Shown here: positions 34,573-44,439 of the stretch, piece by piece
Layout: every line of letters begins with the position of its first letter
Position numbering within the stretch: position 1 is the stretch's first letter
Assembly: GCA_017859395.1 (NCBI GenBank)
Contig: JAFMNE010000010.1
Location: forward strand, 1 to 60,084
Reading direction: 5' to 3'
Length of the DNA: 60,084 nucleotides
Origin: Ilumatobacteraceae bacterium
GTDB lineage: Bacteria > Actinomycetota > Acidimicrobiia > Acidimicrobiales > Ilumatobacteraceae
Notes under the pieces: model-generated
What the model was told of the DNA's origin: nothing
Database searches by the model: none
The model's input: the letters and a program-made list of their open reading frames with translations, nothing else
Program-made: the position numbers and the translations under genes

Positions 34573-36002
34573 CAGTCCTCGAACTGCCCGGCATGCGATG
34601 GGCCGGCCACCGCCAACAGATCGGCCACAACCTCTGCGATCATCTCCGGCAGAGCTCCCGCAACCGGCAACGCGCCGCAGCGACGCGCCGCATCACCATG
34701 CACCCATGCTGCAGCCGCGGCCGCCCTCCCCGGCGGGCAGCCACCCGCGAGAAGCGCGCCGATGACGCCCGACAACACGTCACCGGTACCGGCTGTGGCC
34801 AGGCGGCGATCACCACGCGTCACCAGATACGTGCGGCCATCGGGACCTGCCACCACCGTGGTCGGCCCCTTCAACAGCACCACGGCCCCGGTCTCGGCCA
34901 CCAGTGCATTCGCGGCAGCGATCGGATCAGCCCCCGGGGCTGAACCAGTGAGGGTGGCAAACTCACCCGCATGCGGAGTGAGCACCACCGGTGCTCCTCG
35001 TCCACGCAACGACCCCGGCGCCCCGTGCGGATTCCACGACAGTGCGAAGAGCCCGTCGCCATCGACCACAGCGGGCAGACCACTATCGAACACCACTCGG
35101 GCGGCCTCAGCCGCCGTCACGTCGGCGCGTCCGAGACCGGGGCCCACCACCAACGAACCGAAACGATGCAGATCCTCAAACACCTGTGCCGCCCAGCCAT
35201 CAATCGGCAACGACTCGTGCACGGCCTCGATCGGGGCGGAGTCACCGTCGGGTGCGCCAGGTGACGACAACCGCACCATGCCGGCGCCCGCGCGTAATGC
35301 TGCCGACGCGGCCAACTGCGCAGCTCCGCGCATGCCGGGCCCACCCGCAACAACCCGCACCGCAGCCGACCACTTGTGGGCGGTGCGAGCACGACGCGGC
35401 CACCAGGCGGCAACATCGGCACCGGTGACCAGCCAGGCATGTGGTTCGGCTCCATCGGGCAGCGGATTGAGTCCGATGTCGGCTATTTCGATACGACCTG
35501 CCACATCCGGGCCAATCCCCAGATGAAGTCCCGGCTTCGACGCGGCGAAGGTCACCGTCACGTCGGCGCGCAGAACCGCATCACCTTCACCGGTCATCGG
35601 ATCCAGACCAGACGGCAGATCCACAGCCAACACCGGAACACCCTCAACCGCCGGTGGCATCCAGCCCGCGCGAGCACCGGTGCCAAATGCCGCGTCGATC
35701 ACCAGGTCGCATCCGGCGTCGCTGCGTGAGAACAGATCCGCGACGTCATCGGGGGCATCGAGAGCGTCAACCACCTTGACCCGGCATCCCGCCGCCGCCA
35801 GATGTCGGGCCGCCACTCGACCGTCGGCACCGTTCATCCCCGGCCCAGCAAGCACCACCACCGTCCGTGCGTAGGCACCGCCCAGCATGTCGATCGCCGA
35901 ACGCGCCACCGCCGCGCCAGCACGTTCGATGAGCACCTCGATATCCACGCCAGCGGCAGCGTCCGCACGACGCGCCTGATCGGGGGTAAGCACCGGAATC
36001 AT
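34572..36002 (-). CDS. nnr: Bifunctional NAD(P)H-hydrate repair enzyme Nnr
   Basis: A 476-residue two-domain repair enzyme. The N-terminal YjeF epimerase domain (about 1-210) has VVLAGPGMNGADGRVAARHL. The C-terminal ADP/ATP-dependent dehydratase domain (about 220-470) has VVAGGPGMRGAAQ, VGPGLGRAD, VLTPHAGEFATL and ATAGTGDVLSGVIGALLAGG. Together they return damaged hydrated NAD(P)H to use. It overlaps alr by one base, and acpS ends 55 bp upstream. No particular start alternative stands out. Confidence 0.93.
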   Translation of the reverse strand: MIPVLTPDQARRADAAAGVDIEVLIERAGAAVARSAIDMLGGAYARTVVVLAGPGMNGADGRVAARHLAAAGCRVKVVDALDAPDDVADLFSRSDAGCDLVIDAAFGTGARAGWMPPAVEGVPVLAVDLPSGLDPMTGEGDAVLRADVTVTFAASKPGLHLGIGPDVAGRIEIADIGLNPLPDGAEPHAWLVTGADVAAWWPRRARTAHKWSAAVRVVAGGPGMRGAAQLAASAALRAGAGMVRLSSPGAPDGDSAPIEAVHESLPIDGWAAQVFEDLHRFGSLVVGPGLGRADVTAAEAARVVFDSGLPAVVDGDGLFALSWNPHGAPGSLRGRGAPVVLTPHAGEFATLTGSAPGADPIAAANALVAETGAVVLLKGPTTVVAGPDGRTYLVTRGDRRLATAGTGDVLSGVIGALLAGGCPPGRAAAAAAWVHGDAARRCGALPVAGALPEMIAEVVADLLAVAGPSHAGQFED

Positions 36003-36057
36003 CGGGCACTCCCCATCATCGGCGCACCCTCACACGGCCAACATCGGGCAATGGTCA

Positions 36058-36423
36058 TCACTCCGCCACCACATAGGCCACTGCGGACTTCTCGTCGTGG
36101 GTGAGGCTGAGGTGCCAGCGCGACACTCCCGCGCGGGCAGCCAGATGAGCCGCACGACCTCCGACCACCAAATCGGGTCGTCCCGACGAATGCCGACGCA
36201 CCCACACCTCATGAAAGCCAAACGCTCCTAGCCCAACCCCCAACGACTTCATCACCGCTTCTCGTGCCGCAAACCGCGCGGCAAGGCCCGGAACCGGATC
36301 GGCGCGGGCAGCGAGGTCATCGAGTTCACGCTCCGTGAACAAGCGAAATCGCATGCTGGGAGTCCGCTCCAGACTGCGGCGGAACCGTTCGATGTCGACC
36401 AGATCGACACCGACACCGATCAC
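36058..36423 (-). CDS. acpS: Holo-[acyl-carrier-protein] synthase AcpS
   Basis: A 121-residue phosphopantetheinyl transferase. The metal-binding motif GVDLVDIERF lies at the N-terminus and FAAREAVMKSLG in the middle, followed by WHLSLTHDEKSAVA. It activates acyl carrier protein. The GTG start at 36423 overlaps the stop of the large glmS-like gene (GTGA), so translation is coupled. The longer upstream frame runs into glmS and is not needed. Confidence 0.93.
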   Translation of the reverse strand: MIGVGVDLVDIERFRRSLERTPSMRFRLFTERELDDLAARADPVPGLAARFAAREAVMKSLGVGLGAFGFHEVWVRRHSSGRPDLVVGGRAAHLAARAGVSRWHLSLTHDEKSAVAYVVAE

Positions 36424-39400
36424 GACGCCCGACCACCCGCGCCAGCCACCCAATGATCGGCCGTCTCGGAGATCGGCGCGATCAGGAGCTCGGCCACATC
36501 GATATCGGCGAGGCGTTCGTCATCGAAGGAGCCCTCAGTCTCCGACACCCAGTCCACCAACCGGTCGTAGCGGTTGTCGTAACCCTGCAGGCACCGACGG
36601 GCATCAGCCACCGACAGACGGTCGCGCAGGCGCACATGCAACAGGGTGAGGCCCGTACACGTCACGCCCTTCACCTCGGGCACGAGGATCACGATGCGTC
36701 CATCACCGCGCCCACGTGCCACCAACACCTCACGGTTCTCGGCCACGTACCGTTTGGTGCCACGCAGCACCGGATCGCCGTCGGCACGCGAGGTGAGATT
36801 TCGCGACAGGCCACCGCGGTCGACCACGGCAAGAGTGGCGGCCTCGATGCCGTACCGGGTGAACCCGACAACCTCGTCCACTGCGGCATCCAGTGCTGCC
36901 AGCACCTTCAGAGTCCGGTAGGCGAGCACATCGCGACCCGCTCCGGCGGTGAGCACCTCGCCGACCAGAGCCACGTCCAGCAGGTCGGAGTCCGACCGGG
37001 AGATACCCACGGTGACGGTCTTGGCCTGATGCTTGATCGCATCGATGGGTCGGGTTAACTCGTCGATACCCGCGGTGAGGGCTGCCAAGAGATCTTCGAT
37101 GAGCAAGGTGGGTGTGCCCACCTTGCCGGTGGCGGCCGTGTACCGCTCAATGGGCCGATCCGATGCCACGTCGGCGAGCAGGGACATCATCCGCACGGCC
37201 GTCGACGCCTCCAGGTGGCCGTCGTAGAGCCCAGAGCGCAGCCCGGCGGCTAGGTCGCGGGCTGGTCCGTCGAGGTCGGTCCGCAGCCGGGCGATGACCG
37301 CATCGCCATCGCCGAGATCGGCCGCGGCATGTTCAATCGCCTCCCGCGCCCGACGCAGCGGCATCGCCGATGCATCGATCGCGCGCGCTGCCTCATAGCC
37401 GAACAGATGGCCCACCATCGCCGACAGAACAAATCCCAATGCCGGGTCGACAGACGGAACACCGATCACCGCTGCAGCGGTGAACCGTGTCTCCCCTCGA
37501 TCGGCAACGACGACAGCGGTGGCCTTATGGGCCGAGAAGATCGCCGTCTCTTTCGCCACGTCATCGGCGGTGGACCCCGACAACCCAGCAGCACACACCA
37601 GAATCAACGGTTCGCTCGACAGGTCGATGTGCTTTTTGTCCTCGGTGATATCGGACGCGATGGACTTGTAACAGAGCTCGCTGAGTTTGATGCGCACCTC
37701 ATTGGCCGCCACCCGGTTGGGACCGTTGCCAACAACCGCCCAGTACCTCTTCGACGGTGCCAATCGGTGCGCTGCTTCAGCAATAGCAGGACGTTCTGCG
37801 AGCACCTCACGCATTGCCGCGGGGAGATCCGCGAGCGAGCTCAACAGGCGATGCCGACGCACCTCATCGCCGAGGCCTGTAGCCGACACCACTTCGCAGG
37901 CAAGCAGAGCACCGGCAGCCACCTGGGCGTAGAAAGCCTTCGTCGACGCAACGCTCATCTCCACGTCACGGCCATCAGAGGTGTACACCACCCCATCGGC
38001 ACGTTCGGTGAGATCGCTCCCGCGCCGGTTGACGATGGCGATCACCGCCGCGCCCCGCGACCGCAACAAATCGACGGTGCGATTGGTATCGGTGGTGGTA
38101 CCGCTCTGGCTCACCGCGATGACCAAAGTGTCGGACATGTCGGGGCGCAAACCGAACCCGCTGAGTTCGGTGGCCGTAATCGCCACGGCGTCGAGGCCTC
38201 CACCCGTCAACGTGTCGATGATCGCTGCTGTGCTCTGACCCGCGACAGCAGCCGTGCCCTGGCCAATGACTCGCACCCTGGAGATCGACCCGTTGGCCAG
38301 ACGCTCCCGCACCGCCGACGGCACACCTGTTTCTCCGAGGTGCGCCACCCGCCGACCGTCGATATCCACGATGCGGCCCCGCAGGGTCTTATGCATCGAC
38401 TCCGGGGCCTCGCTGATCTCTTTCAACAGATAGTGGGGCGCATCACCGAGATCGATGTCGCGGGTTGTCACCTCAGCGATAGCGATGTCAACGTCATCAA
38501 TGGGCTGTTCGGTGCCGTCGTAGGCGCGGCGGGAGATCCCTGCTCGTCCACCCACCCGCGCATCAAGCGCCATGATCTCGCCACCGGACTCACCGTCCAT
38601 GCGCACATACTCGGCGGCATCGGCCACTACGCCGTACGGTTCGCTCGCGATCACATAGGCATCAGGTGCGAGCCCGACATACAACCCCTGACCGCTTCCG
38701 GCGAGAGCCAACATGACCAGGTCAGGATCGACCACGCACTGCCCACACACCGCAACCGACCCCTCGAAGGTCATGACCGTGCGACGAAATGCCTCGGCGG
38801 GATCGAGCCCGTCGGCGAGACGACGCGACCACATCACCGGAATCACCTTCGCGTCGGTGGTGATCTTGTCGTGAATGGCAAGGGCGTGATCCACGCGGAG
38901 ATCGCCGTGATTGTCGACATCACCATTCAGACTTGCGATCGCATAGGGGCCGGTGGATGCGACCTCGGTCTCGGTGCTGTTCAAGGGATGGGTGTTCGGC
39001 TCGGAGATCACACCCACGCTGGCCCAACGTGTGTGGCCGAGGACGATTACCCGCGCACCCTCGAGCGAGAGCAGGCGACGCAGAGCGGTGTCGGCCGCAA
39101 TGCTGGCACGCAACGAGCGGGTGTTGTCGCCGAGTTCACCGATCTCAGCCGCTGCCTTATAGGTGAACGACACCATCAGTTGTTCCGCGTCCACATGGTT
39201 CACATCCACTGCCGTGTCGGTGAACAACGGATCGCTGCGGCCTGCCAGATGACCAAGATCACCGGCGGCCGCCGCATCAACGGTGGCCGACACGTGGATC
39301 CCCGCCGAATCGCGACCACGGACCTCAAGGCGGTCAATGGCATCCAGTGATCGCTGGATCGCTGCCCAACCGACCGCCGCTGTTGGCGAGCATGCCCCGC

Positions 39401-39836
39401 CAGCGAGTGCGAGCGCGGCCTTGGCCGCACCCAGTCGGTCGGTGCGCAGCGACCATGCGGCATCGCGCACCGCCCCCAGCGCGGCCAGCGCATCAGCGCC
39501 GATGCCGTCGGTACCGGCGCTCACCGAATCGGCCCATGAGCTATCGAGGCCGTCGACTGTGGCCACGATCGCATCGAGGGCAGCCGCCGCATCATCATGC
39601 AGATCGGGATCGGCGGCAACGGCCAGAACGCCAGCAGCACCACGGGTGGCATCGGCCGCTGCTCGCAAAGAACGCGCCACTTCACCAAGGCCATCCAACA
39701 CGGCCGGTGATGCGTCGGCCTCGGCACCGAGACCGTCGGCAACCGCACGTGCCGCGGTGATCAGGTCACGAATCTTCGTGATGTCAGGTGCCGCCGGCAC
39801 ACCGGCGTGGGGGACGATGCCCACGATGCCGCACAT
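36420..39836 (-). CDS. glmS: Oversized glucosamine-6-phosphate synthase-like protein (glutamine amidotransferase + two SIS domains)
   Basis: A 1138-residue protein, almost twice the usual 600-620 of GlmS. The start MCGIVGIV fixes Cys2 as the amidotransferase nucleophile. A helical, Ala/Asp-rich insert (about 11-158) separates it from RLEVRGRDSAG (170-179). GHTRW (268-271 region) and NGDVDNHGDLR (304-314) are intact. SIS1 spans about 521-650 with SQSG (576-579) and VASTKAF (629-635); SIS2 spans about 697-830. AKTVTVG (938-944) resembles the normal GlmS C-tail, and a further 194 residues of unknown role follow. Its position between glmM and acpS supports a role in making glucosamine-6-phosphate. 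It overlaps acpS by 4 bp. Confidence 0.85.
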   Translation of the reverse strand: MCGIVGIVPHAGVPAAPDITKIRDLITAARAVADGLGAEADASPAVLDGLGEVARSLRAAADATRGAAGVLAVAADPDLHDDAAAALDAIVATVDGLDSSWADSVSAGTDGIGADALAALGAVRDAAWSLRTDRLGAAKAALALAGGACSPTAAVGWAAIQRSLDAIDRLEVRGRDSAGIHVSATVDAAAAGDLGHLAGRSDPLFTDTAVDVNHVDAEQLMVSFTYKAAAEIGELGDNTRSLRASIAADTALRRLLSLEGARVIVLGHTRWASVGVISEPNTHPLNSTETEVASTGPYAIASLNGDVDNHGDLRVDHALAIHDKITTDAKVIPVMWSRRLADGLDPAEAFRRTVMTFEGSVAVCGQCVVDPDLVMLALAGSGQGLYVGLAPDAYVIASEPYGVVADAAEYVRMDGESGGEIMALDARVGGRAGISRRAYDGTEQPIDDVDIAIAEVTTRDIDLGDAPHYLLKEISEAPESMHKTLRGRIVDIDGRRVAHLGETGVPSAVRERLANGSISRVRVIGQGTAAVAGQSTAAIIDTLTGGGLDAVAITATELSGFGLRPDMSDTLVIAVSQSGTTTDTNRTVDLLRSRGAAVIAIVNRRGSDLTERADGVVYTSDGRDVEMSVASTKAFYAQVAAGALLACEVVSATGLGDEVRRHRLLSSLADLPAAMREVLAERPAIAEAAHRLAPSKRYWAVVGNGPNRVAANEVRIKLSELCYKSIASDITEDKKHIDLSSEPLILVCAAGLSGSTADDVAKETAIFSAHKATAVVVADRGETRFTAAAVIGVPSVDPALGFVLSAMVGHLFGYEAARAIDASAMPLRRAREAIEHAAADLGDGDAVIARLRTDLDGPARDLAAGLRSGLYDGHLEASTAVRMMSLLADVASDRPIERYTAATGKVGTPTLLIEDLLAALTAGIDELTRPIDAIKHQAKTVTVGISRSDSDLLDVALVGEVLTAGAGRDVLAYRTLKVLAALDAAVDEVVGFTRYGIEAATLAVVDRGGLSRNLTSRADGDPVLRGTKRYVAENREVLVARGRGDGRIVILVPEVKGVTCTGLTLLHVRLRDRLSVADARRCLQGYDNRYDRLVDWVSETEGSFDDERLADIDVAELLIAPISETADHWVAGAGGRAS

Positions 39837-39852
39837 GACCGCGAGGCTACTC

Positions 39853-41190
39853 TCAGCCAGCGATGTCGCGGTGTCGACCCGCCACAGCCGCGATGCGCTG
39901 TGCAGCGGCATCGGCGGCCGCGGGGGTTGGTGCTTCGACCATGATGCGCAACAGTGGTTCGGTCCCACTCGCGCGCACCAGCACCCGACCGGCATCGCCG
40001 AGTTCTGAAGCCACCCGGTCGGCTTCGGCCGCGACGTCTGCGGGGACGTCGCCGGTGCGCTCCGACGTCACCACATTCACCAGCACCTGCGGCAGGGATG
40101 TCATCACCGCTGCGAGATCGGCGAGGGGTCGTCTGCTGCGGGCCACCGCAGCTGCGAGCGCCGCACCGGTCAAGATGCCGTCACCCGTGGCCGAGTACGC
40201 AGCCATGATGACGTGGCCCGATTGCTCCCCACCCAACGATGCGCCAGCGGCTTCCATGGCGGCAACCACGGCACGGTCGCCAACCGGGGTGGTGATGACG
40301 CGAATTTCTGCGTCGCGCATCGCGATGTGAAAACCCAGGTTCGACATCACCGTGACGACCACCGTGTCGTCGACGAGCACGCCGCGCGAGCGCATATCGT
40401 GCGCCAGAACGCACATCACGTGGTCCCCGTCGACGACCGAGCCATTGGCGTCCACCGCGATCAGCCGGTCAGCATCACCGTCGAGGGCCAGACCCATATC
40501 CGCCCCATGATCGACCACGGCTGCAGCCAATGCGCCCGGCGCCGTGGCGCCGAACCCATCGTTGATGTTGCGGCCATCGGGCGAGACCCCGATGGTGGTC
40601 ACCCGTGCGCCAAGATGCGCGAACACGTCGGGGCCGATTCGTGACCCGGCGCCGTTCGCGCCGTCGAGCACGACGTGTAGCCCGTCGAGGGCACGAGCAC
40701 CGACGGCGCTCACCAAACGATCGCGGTAGCGCGCGGTGACCTCGTCGGTGTTGGCGACGCTGACCTGCCCCTCACGTATTTCGAGATCACCAGAGGCGTT
40801 GCCGGCTGCCATGGCCGCCTCGATACCGGCTTGGGCGTCATCATCGAGTTTGCGCCCTCCGGGCCCGAACACTTTGATGCCGTTGTCGTGAAACGGGTTG
40901 TGACTGGCCGACACCATCACGCCGAGGGCGCCCGAATGCGCAGCCTCACCAGCAACGATCGGAGTTGGAACTACACCGAGGTCAACAACATTCACGCCAC
41001 CGGCGGCAAGTCCGGCCGACACCGCGGCGACGATCCTCGGCGACGACGCTCGTGGGTCGGCTCCAATGACCGCGCGATGGCCTGACTGTGCGCCGACAAC
41101 ATCGGCCGCGGCACGACCAACGGCATACGCCAGATCGTTGGTGAGGTCGGAATCGGCGTGTCCGCGGATGCCGTCGGTGCCGAAACGCAT
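39853..41190 (-). CDS. glmM: Phosphoglucosamine mutase
   Basis: A 445-residue alpha-D-phosphohexomutase converting GlcN-6-P to GlcN-1-P for UDP-GlcNAc. The active-site serine is Ser96 in VMVSASHNPF, the Mg loop is LALDGDADR, the sugar-binding loop is GGEQSGH and the phosphate loop is RASGTEPLLRIM. It directly precedes glmS on the transcript (15-bp gap) and follows rpsI by 26 bp, so amino-sugar synthesis is tied to the ribosomal genes. Confidence 0.96.
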   Translation of the reverse strand: MRFGTDGIRGHADSDLTNDLAYAVGRAAADVVGAQSGHRAVIGADPRASSPRIVAAVSAGLAAGGVNVVDLGVVPTPIVAGEAAHSGALGVMVSASHNPFHDNGIKVFGPGGRKLDDDAQAGIEAAMAAGNASGDLEIREGQVSVANTDEVTARYRDRLVSAVGARALDGLHVVLDGANGAGSRIGPDVFAHLGARVTTIGVSPDGRNINDGFGATAPGALAAAVVDHGADMGLALDGDADRLIAVDANGSVVDGDHVMCVLAHDMRSRGVLVDDTVVVTVMSNLGFHIAMRDAEIRVITTPVGDRAVVAAMEAAGASLGGEQSGHVIMAAYSATGDGILTGAALAAAVARSRRPLADLAAVMTSLPQVLVNVVTSERTGDVPADVAAEADRVASELGDAGRVLVRASGTEPLLRIMVEAPTPAAADAAAQRIAAVAGRHRDIAG

Positions 41191-41216
41191 GACACTCCGC
41201 GAGGCGTGGCGCCCGA

Positions 41217-41609
41217 TCAGCGCTTGGTGTACTGCGGGGCCTTACGGGCCTTCTTGAGGCCGTACTTCTTCGACTCTTTCTTGCGAGAGTCGCGGGTGAG
41301 CAGACCAGCGCGCTTCAGCGCGGGGCGTGACTCGGGGTCGATCTCGACCAGGGAGCGAGCGATGGCCATGCGCAGGGCACCGGCCTGGCCACTGACGCCA
41401 CCACCATGAATCGACGCGTCGACATCAAAGCGCTCGTCGACCTCGGCCACGCGAAGCGGCTCGGTCACGATCATGCGCTGGACGGCGGTCGGGAAATACA
41501 CCTCGAGCGGCCGGCCATTGATGGTGATGTTGCCCGAGCCGTCGCGCAGACGGGCGCGGGCAACGGCCTCCTTACGGCGGCCAGTGGTCTGGGTGAGCGG
41601 TGCGTTCAT
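41217..41609 (-). CDS. rpsI: Ribosomal protein S9
   Basis: A 130-residue small-subunit protein with [13 protein letters not shown] near the N-terminus, [27 protein letters not shown], and the basic tail ending [12 protein letters not shown] that reaches the P site. It follows rplM by 19 bp as the usual L13-S9 pair and precedes glmM. Confidence 0.97.
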   Translation of the reverse strand: MNAPLTQTTGRRKEAVARARLRDGSGNITINGRPLEVYFPTAVQRMIVTEPLRVAEVDERFDVDASIHGGGVSGQAGALRMAIARSLVEIDPESRPALKRAGLLTRDSRKKESKKYGLKKARKAPQYTKR

Positions 41610-41628
41610 CGTGTCTCCTCGGGGCGGC

Positions 41629-42075
41629 TCAACGTCGGGCAGCGCCCGGGACGGTCATCGTTGTTGGCGACTGTGAGCCATGGGGATGGTCGGGGCCGGC
41701 ATACACCTTCAACTTCGAGAGCTGACGGCGACCGAGTGGACCCTTGGGCAGCATGCCGCGCACGCTGCGGCGCACTGCGTCGGCCGGCTTGCGAGCATGG
41801 AACTGCGCGAATGTCTCGGTCTTCAAGCCACCGGGATAGCCCGAGTGACGGTAGACCATGGTGCGATCGGCCTTGCCGGAGGTCATCACGACCTTGTCGG
41901 CATTCACGATGATGACGTGATCGCCGGTGTCGACATGGGGGGCGAAAATCGGCTTGTGCTTTCCACGCAGCACGCGCGCCACCTCGGTGCAGAGGCGGCC
42001 GAGCACCATGCCCTCGGCGTCGACCACGAACCACTCGCGGCTGATCTCGGCTGGTTTTGGTGTGTACGTCTTCAT
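41629..42075 (-). CDS. rplM: Ribosomal protein L13
   Basis: A 148-residue large-subunit protein starting [20 protein letters not shown], with [26 protein letters not shown] and [21 protein letters not shown] second ATG two codons upstream (42081) is possible. No clear ribosome binding site precedes either. The 141-bp gap to truA probably holds its promoter, but no convincing box was found. Confidence 0.95.
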   Translation of the reverse strand: MKTYTPKPAEISREWFVVDAEGMVLGRLCTEVARVLRGKHKPIFAPHVDTGDHVIIVNADKVVMTSGKADRTMVYRHSGYPGGLKTETFAQFHARKPADAVRRSVRGMLPKGPLGRRQLSKLKVYAGPDHPHGSQSPTTMTVPGAARR

Positions 42076-42216
42076 CGTCATCCAGTCAACTGTGCGTTCG
42101 CTGCGTGAGGCAGCCGGAGGCGTTATCCACGGCGCCATCACGTCCACCGGTCGAACCGGCGAACCACGGAAGGATAGGGGCGGGCGAGGCCGATACCCAA
42201 CACGCCAGGCCCCGAG

Positions 42217-43026
42217 TCATGGCCCGTGTGCATCCCATCTCTCGCCGTCGTATCCAACACCGGTCAGTGTGAGACCGTGTGGTGGAGCCACGCGACCGGC
42301 GGCGGCCCGGTCGCGTGCTGCGAGCACAGCCGGTATGGCGTCGGCTGCCATTCGCCCCAGACCGACATCGACGCAGGTGCCCACCATCGATCGCACCATC
42401 TGCTGACAAAAGGCTGATCCCCGCACCTCGAACCACAACAGGTCCCCATCGTTGGGGCGCCGCCACATCGCGGTATGCACGATGCGGACAAGCGACACCG
42501 CCGGATCGCCGTCGGGCCTCCGGCATAGCGACGAGAAATCGTGTTCACCCACCATGTGTTGAGCGGCCTCGAGCATCGTCGCAACATCGAGCGCCGAGGG
42601 CACGTGCCACGCCACCTCGTGCAGGAGCGGATGCGGCGCCGTGCCATTCCACACCTGGTAGCGATACTGGCGCCACGTCGCCGAGAAACGGGCATCGAAA
42701 TCGTCGGCGACGATGCGCGCGGCGCGCACCGCGATGTCGGGCCCGCAGATGCGGTTCAGCCGATGAGCGAGGTCATCTGGGGCGATCGGATGCACCAGGT
42801 CAAATGTGACCACCTGCGCGGACGCGTGCACACCAGCATCGGTGCGTCCGGCACCGGTGAGTTCCACCGGTTCAGAGCACACGCGCTCGATCGCAGCAGC
42901 CACAACACCCAACACCGTGCGCACGCCCGGGTTCGGGGCCGAACCGCGGAAGGGCGTGCCCCGATACGCGATGTCGAGACGGACACGACGACGAGGCTCG
43001 ACGGCGTCGTCGCTCTCCGCCGTCAT
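42217..43026 (-). CDS. truA: tRNA pseudouridine synthase A
   Basis: A 269-residue enzyme that makes pseudouridine 38-40 in the tRNA anticodon arm. The catalytic Asp lies in GAGRTDAGVHASAQ; RLNRICGPDIAV, FSATWRQYRYQVWNG, HDFSSLC and GSAFCQQMVRSMVG are also typical. The ATG at 43026 lies 10 bp after rplQ, the usual place for truA at the end of the alpha cluster. The in-frame ATG further upstream would overlap rplQ. Confidence 0.94.
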   Translation of the reverse strand: MTAESDDAVEPRRRVRLDIAYRGTPFRGSAPNPGVRTVLGVVAAAIERVCSEPVELTGAGRTDAGVHASAQVVTFDLVHPIAPDDLAHRLNRICGPDIAVRAARIVADDFDARFSATWRQYRYQVWNGTAPHPLLHEVAWHVPSALDVATMLEAAQHMVGEHDFSSLCRRPDGDPAVSLVRIVHTAMWRRPNDGDLLWFEVRGSAFCQQMVRSMVGTCVDVGLGRMAADAIPAVLAARDRAAAGRVAPPHGLTLTGVGYDGERWDAHGP

Positions 43027-43036
43027 CGGCGTCTGC

Positions 43037-43408
43037 TCAGACGAGTTCGATGCGGGCCATGCGGGCGTTGTCGCCCTCACGTGGCCCGAGCTTCAAGATC
43101 CGCGTGTACCCACCGTTGCGATCGAGGTAGCGCGGAGCCACTTCGTTGATCAGCTTGTGGGTCATCTCGCGGTCACCGAGGTAGCCCTGGATCTGACGCA
43201 GGCGATGCACGCGCATCGGAGTGTCGTCTTGGGCCTTCTTGGCCTTCGTGATCAGCTTCTCGGCAATGGGGCGCAGCGCCTTGGCCTTGGCCTCGGTGGT
43301 GGTGATGGCCTCGGCGGCGAACAACGACGCAGCGAGGTTTGCCATCATCAGGCGCTGGTGGGCGGCATCGCCGCCAAAGTTGCGTGCGCGGCGTGGTGTA
43401 GCAGGCAT
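43037..43408 (-). CDS. rplQ: Ribosomal protein L17
   Basis: A 123-residue protein opening MPATPRRARNFGGDAAHQRL, with TTTEAKAKALRPIAEKLIT and the C-terminal GGYTRILKLGPREGDNARMARIEL. It follows rpoA by 13 bp, as in most bacteria. Confidence 0.97.
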   Translation of the reverse strand: MPATPRRARNFGGDAAHQRLMMANLAASLFAAEAITTTEAKAKALRPIAEKLITKAKKAQDDTPMRVHRLRQIQGYLGDREMTHKLINEVAPRYLDRNGGYTRILKLGPREGDNARMARIELV

Positions 43409-43421
43409 GGTGGTCTCCGGA

Positions 43422-44354
43422 TCAGGTGCGCAGCTTCAGGCCGCGCTCGTCGAGTTTCTCGATGACTTCGTCCAGGCTTTTCTGGCCGAAGTTGGTGATG
43501 TTGAGCAGGTCGTCCTCGGTCTTGGTGAGCAACTCGCCCACCGTGTTGACCTGGGCACGCTTCAAGCAGTTGCGGGGCCGCTCGGACAGGTCGAGGTCCT
43601 CGATGAGCAAATCGAGATCCGGTGATGACGAGGTCATGTCGGGCACCTCGGTGAGGGTCAAACCCTGCGGGGCATCGCTGAGTTCGGCGACGAGACCGGC
43701 GAGCGTGCGTAGGGTTTCACCGGCCGACGCGAGAGCTTCACGCGGTGTCAGCGACCCGTCGGTGGTGATGTCGATCACTACACGATCATGGTTGGTCGAC
43801 TGTCCCACACGAACTGGCTCCACGTCGAAGCTGACCCGACGTACGGGCGAGAAGATCGCGTCGATCGGCATGTTGCCGATCACTGGGGTGTCGACCTCGC
43901 GCTGGCTGCTCATGTAGCCACGGCCGATCGACACGGTGAGGTCGATGGCCAGACGGCCCTTGTCGTCAAGGGTGGCGATGTGCAGGTCACCGTTCAACAC
44001 AGCGACGCCGGCAGGGCACTCGATGTTGGAGGCGGTGATCGCACCGGGCCCGCGGGCATCGAGACGGAGGGTGACCTCTTCTTCGATCTCGCTCGTCAGC
44101 ACGACGTCTTTGAGGTTCAAGATGATGTCGGTGACATCTTCGACCACACCGGAGATGGTGTCGAACTCGTGGAGGGCATCGTCGAAACGCACCATGGTGA
44201 TGGCCGCACCGGGCACCGACGACAGCAGCGCGCGGCGCAACGAGTTGCCGAGGGTGTGGCCAAAGCCCGGCTCGAGCGGGCCGATCGAGAACCGCTGACG
44301 GTTCGCGTCGATCGCGTCGAGTGCTTCAACTGAGGGGCGCTGCATAAGGAGCAT
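43422..44354 (-). CDS. rpoA: RNA polymerase alpha subunit
   Basis: A 310-residue alpha subunit. The N-terminal assembly domain has PLEPGFGHTLGNSLRRALLSS, and the C-terminal domain (about 245-310) has LSERPRNCLKRAQVNTVGELL and the FGQKSLDEVIEKL helix that contacts DNA and activators. The length is slightly short but complete. It lies between rpsD (85 bp upstream) and rplQ. Confidence 0.97.
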   Translation of the reverse strand: MLLMQRPSVEALDAIDANRQRFSIGPLEPGFGHTLGNSLRRALLSSVPGAAITMVRFDDALHEFDTISGVVEDVTDIILNLKDVVLTSEIEEEVTLRLDARGPGAITASNIECPAGVAVLNGDLHIATLDDKGRLAIDLTVSIGRGYMSSQREVDTPVIGNMPIDAIFSPVRRVSFDVEPVRVGQSTNHDRVVIDITTDGSLTPREALASAGETLRTLAGLVAELSDAPQGLTLTEVPDMTSSSPDLDLLIEDLDLSERPRNCLKRAQVNTVGELLTKTEDDLLNITNFGQKSLDEVIEKLDERGLKLRT

Positions 44355-44439
44355 CGCTGCCGTGTCCTTTCGTGGTGGCGGAATATCTGCCGGGTGTTCG
44401 ATGGGGTGTCGTGGGTGGTGGCCGCACAGCGGCCATTGG

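Noticed and set aside
37329-39350. 673-codon plus-strand frame antisense to glmS
   Set aside because: No motif, and composition typical of the reverse complement of a GC-rich gene; the glmS frame on the other strand has complete catalytic motifs.
42130-42175. GGTTCGACC-like stretch resembling a tRNA T-arm
   Set aside because: Only a 4-5 bp stem with a short loop; no acceptor, D or anticodon arms could be built around it.
44419-44435. 7-bp hairpin after rpsD as a terminator
   Set aside because: Perfect stem but no T run, and rpoA must be transcribed through it.
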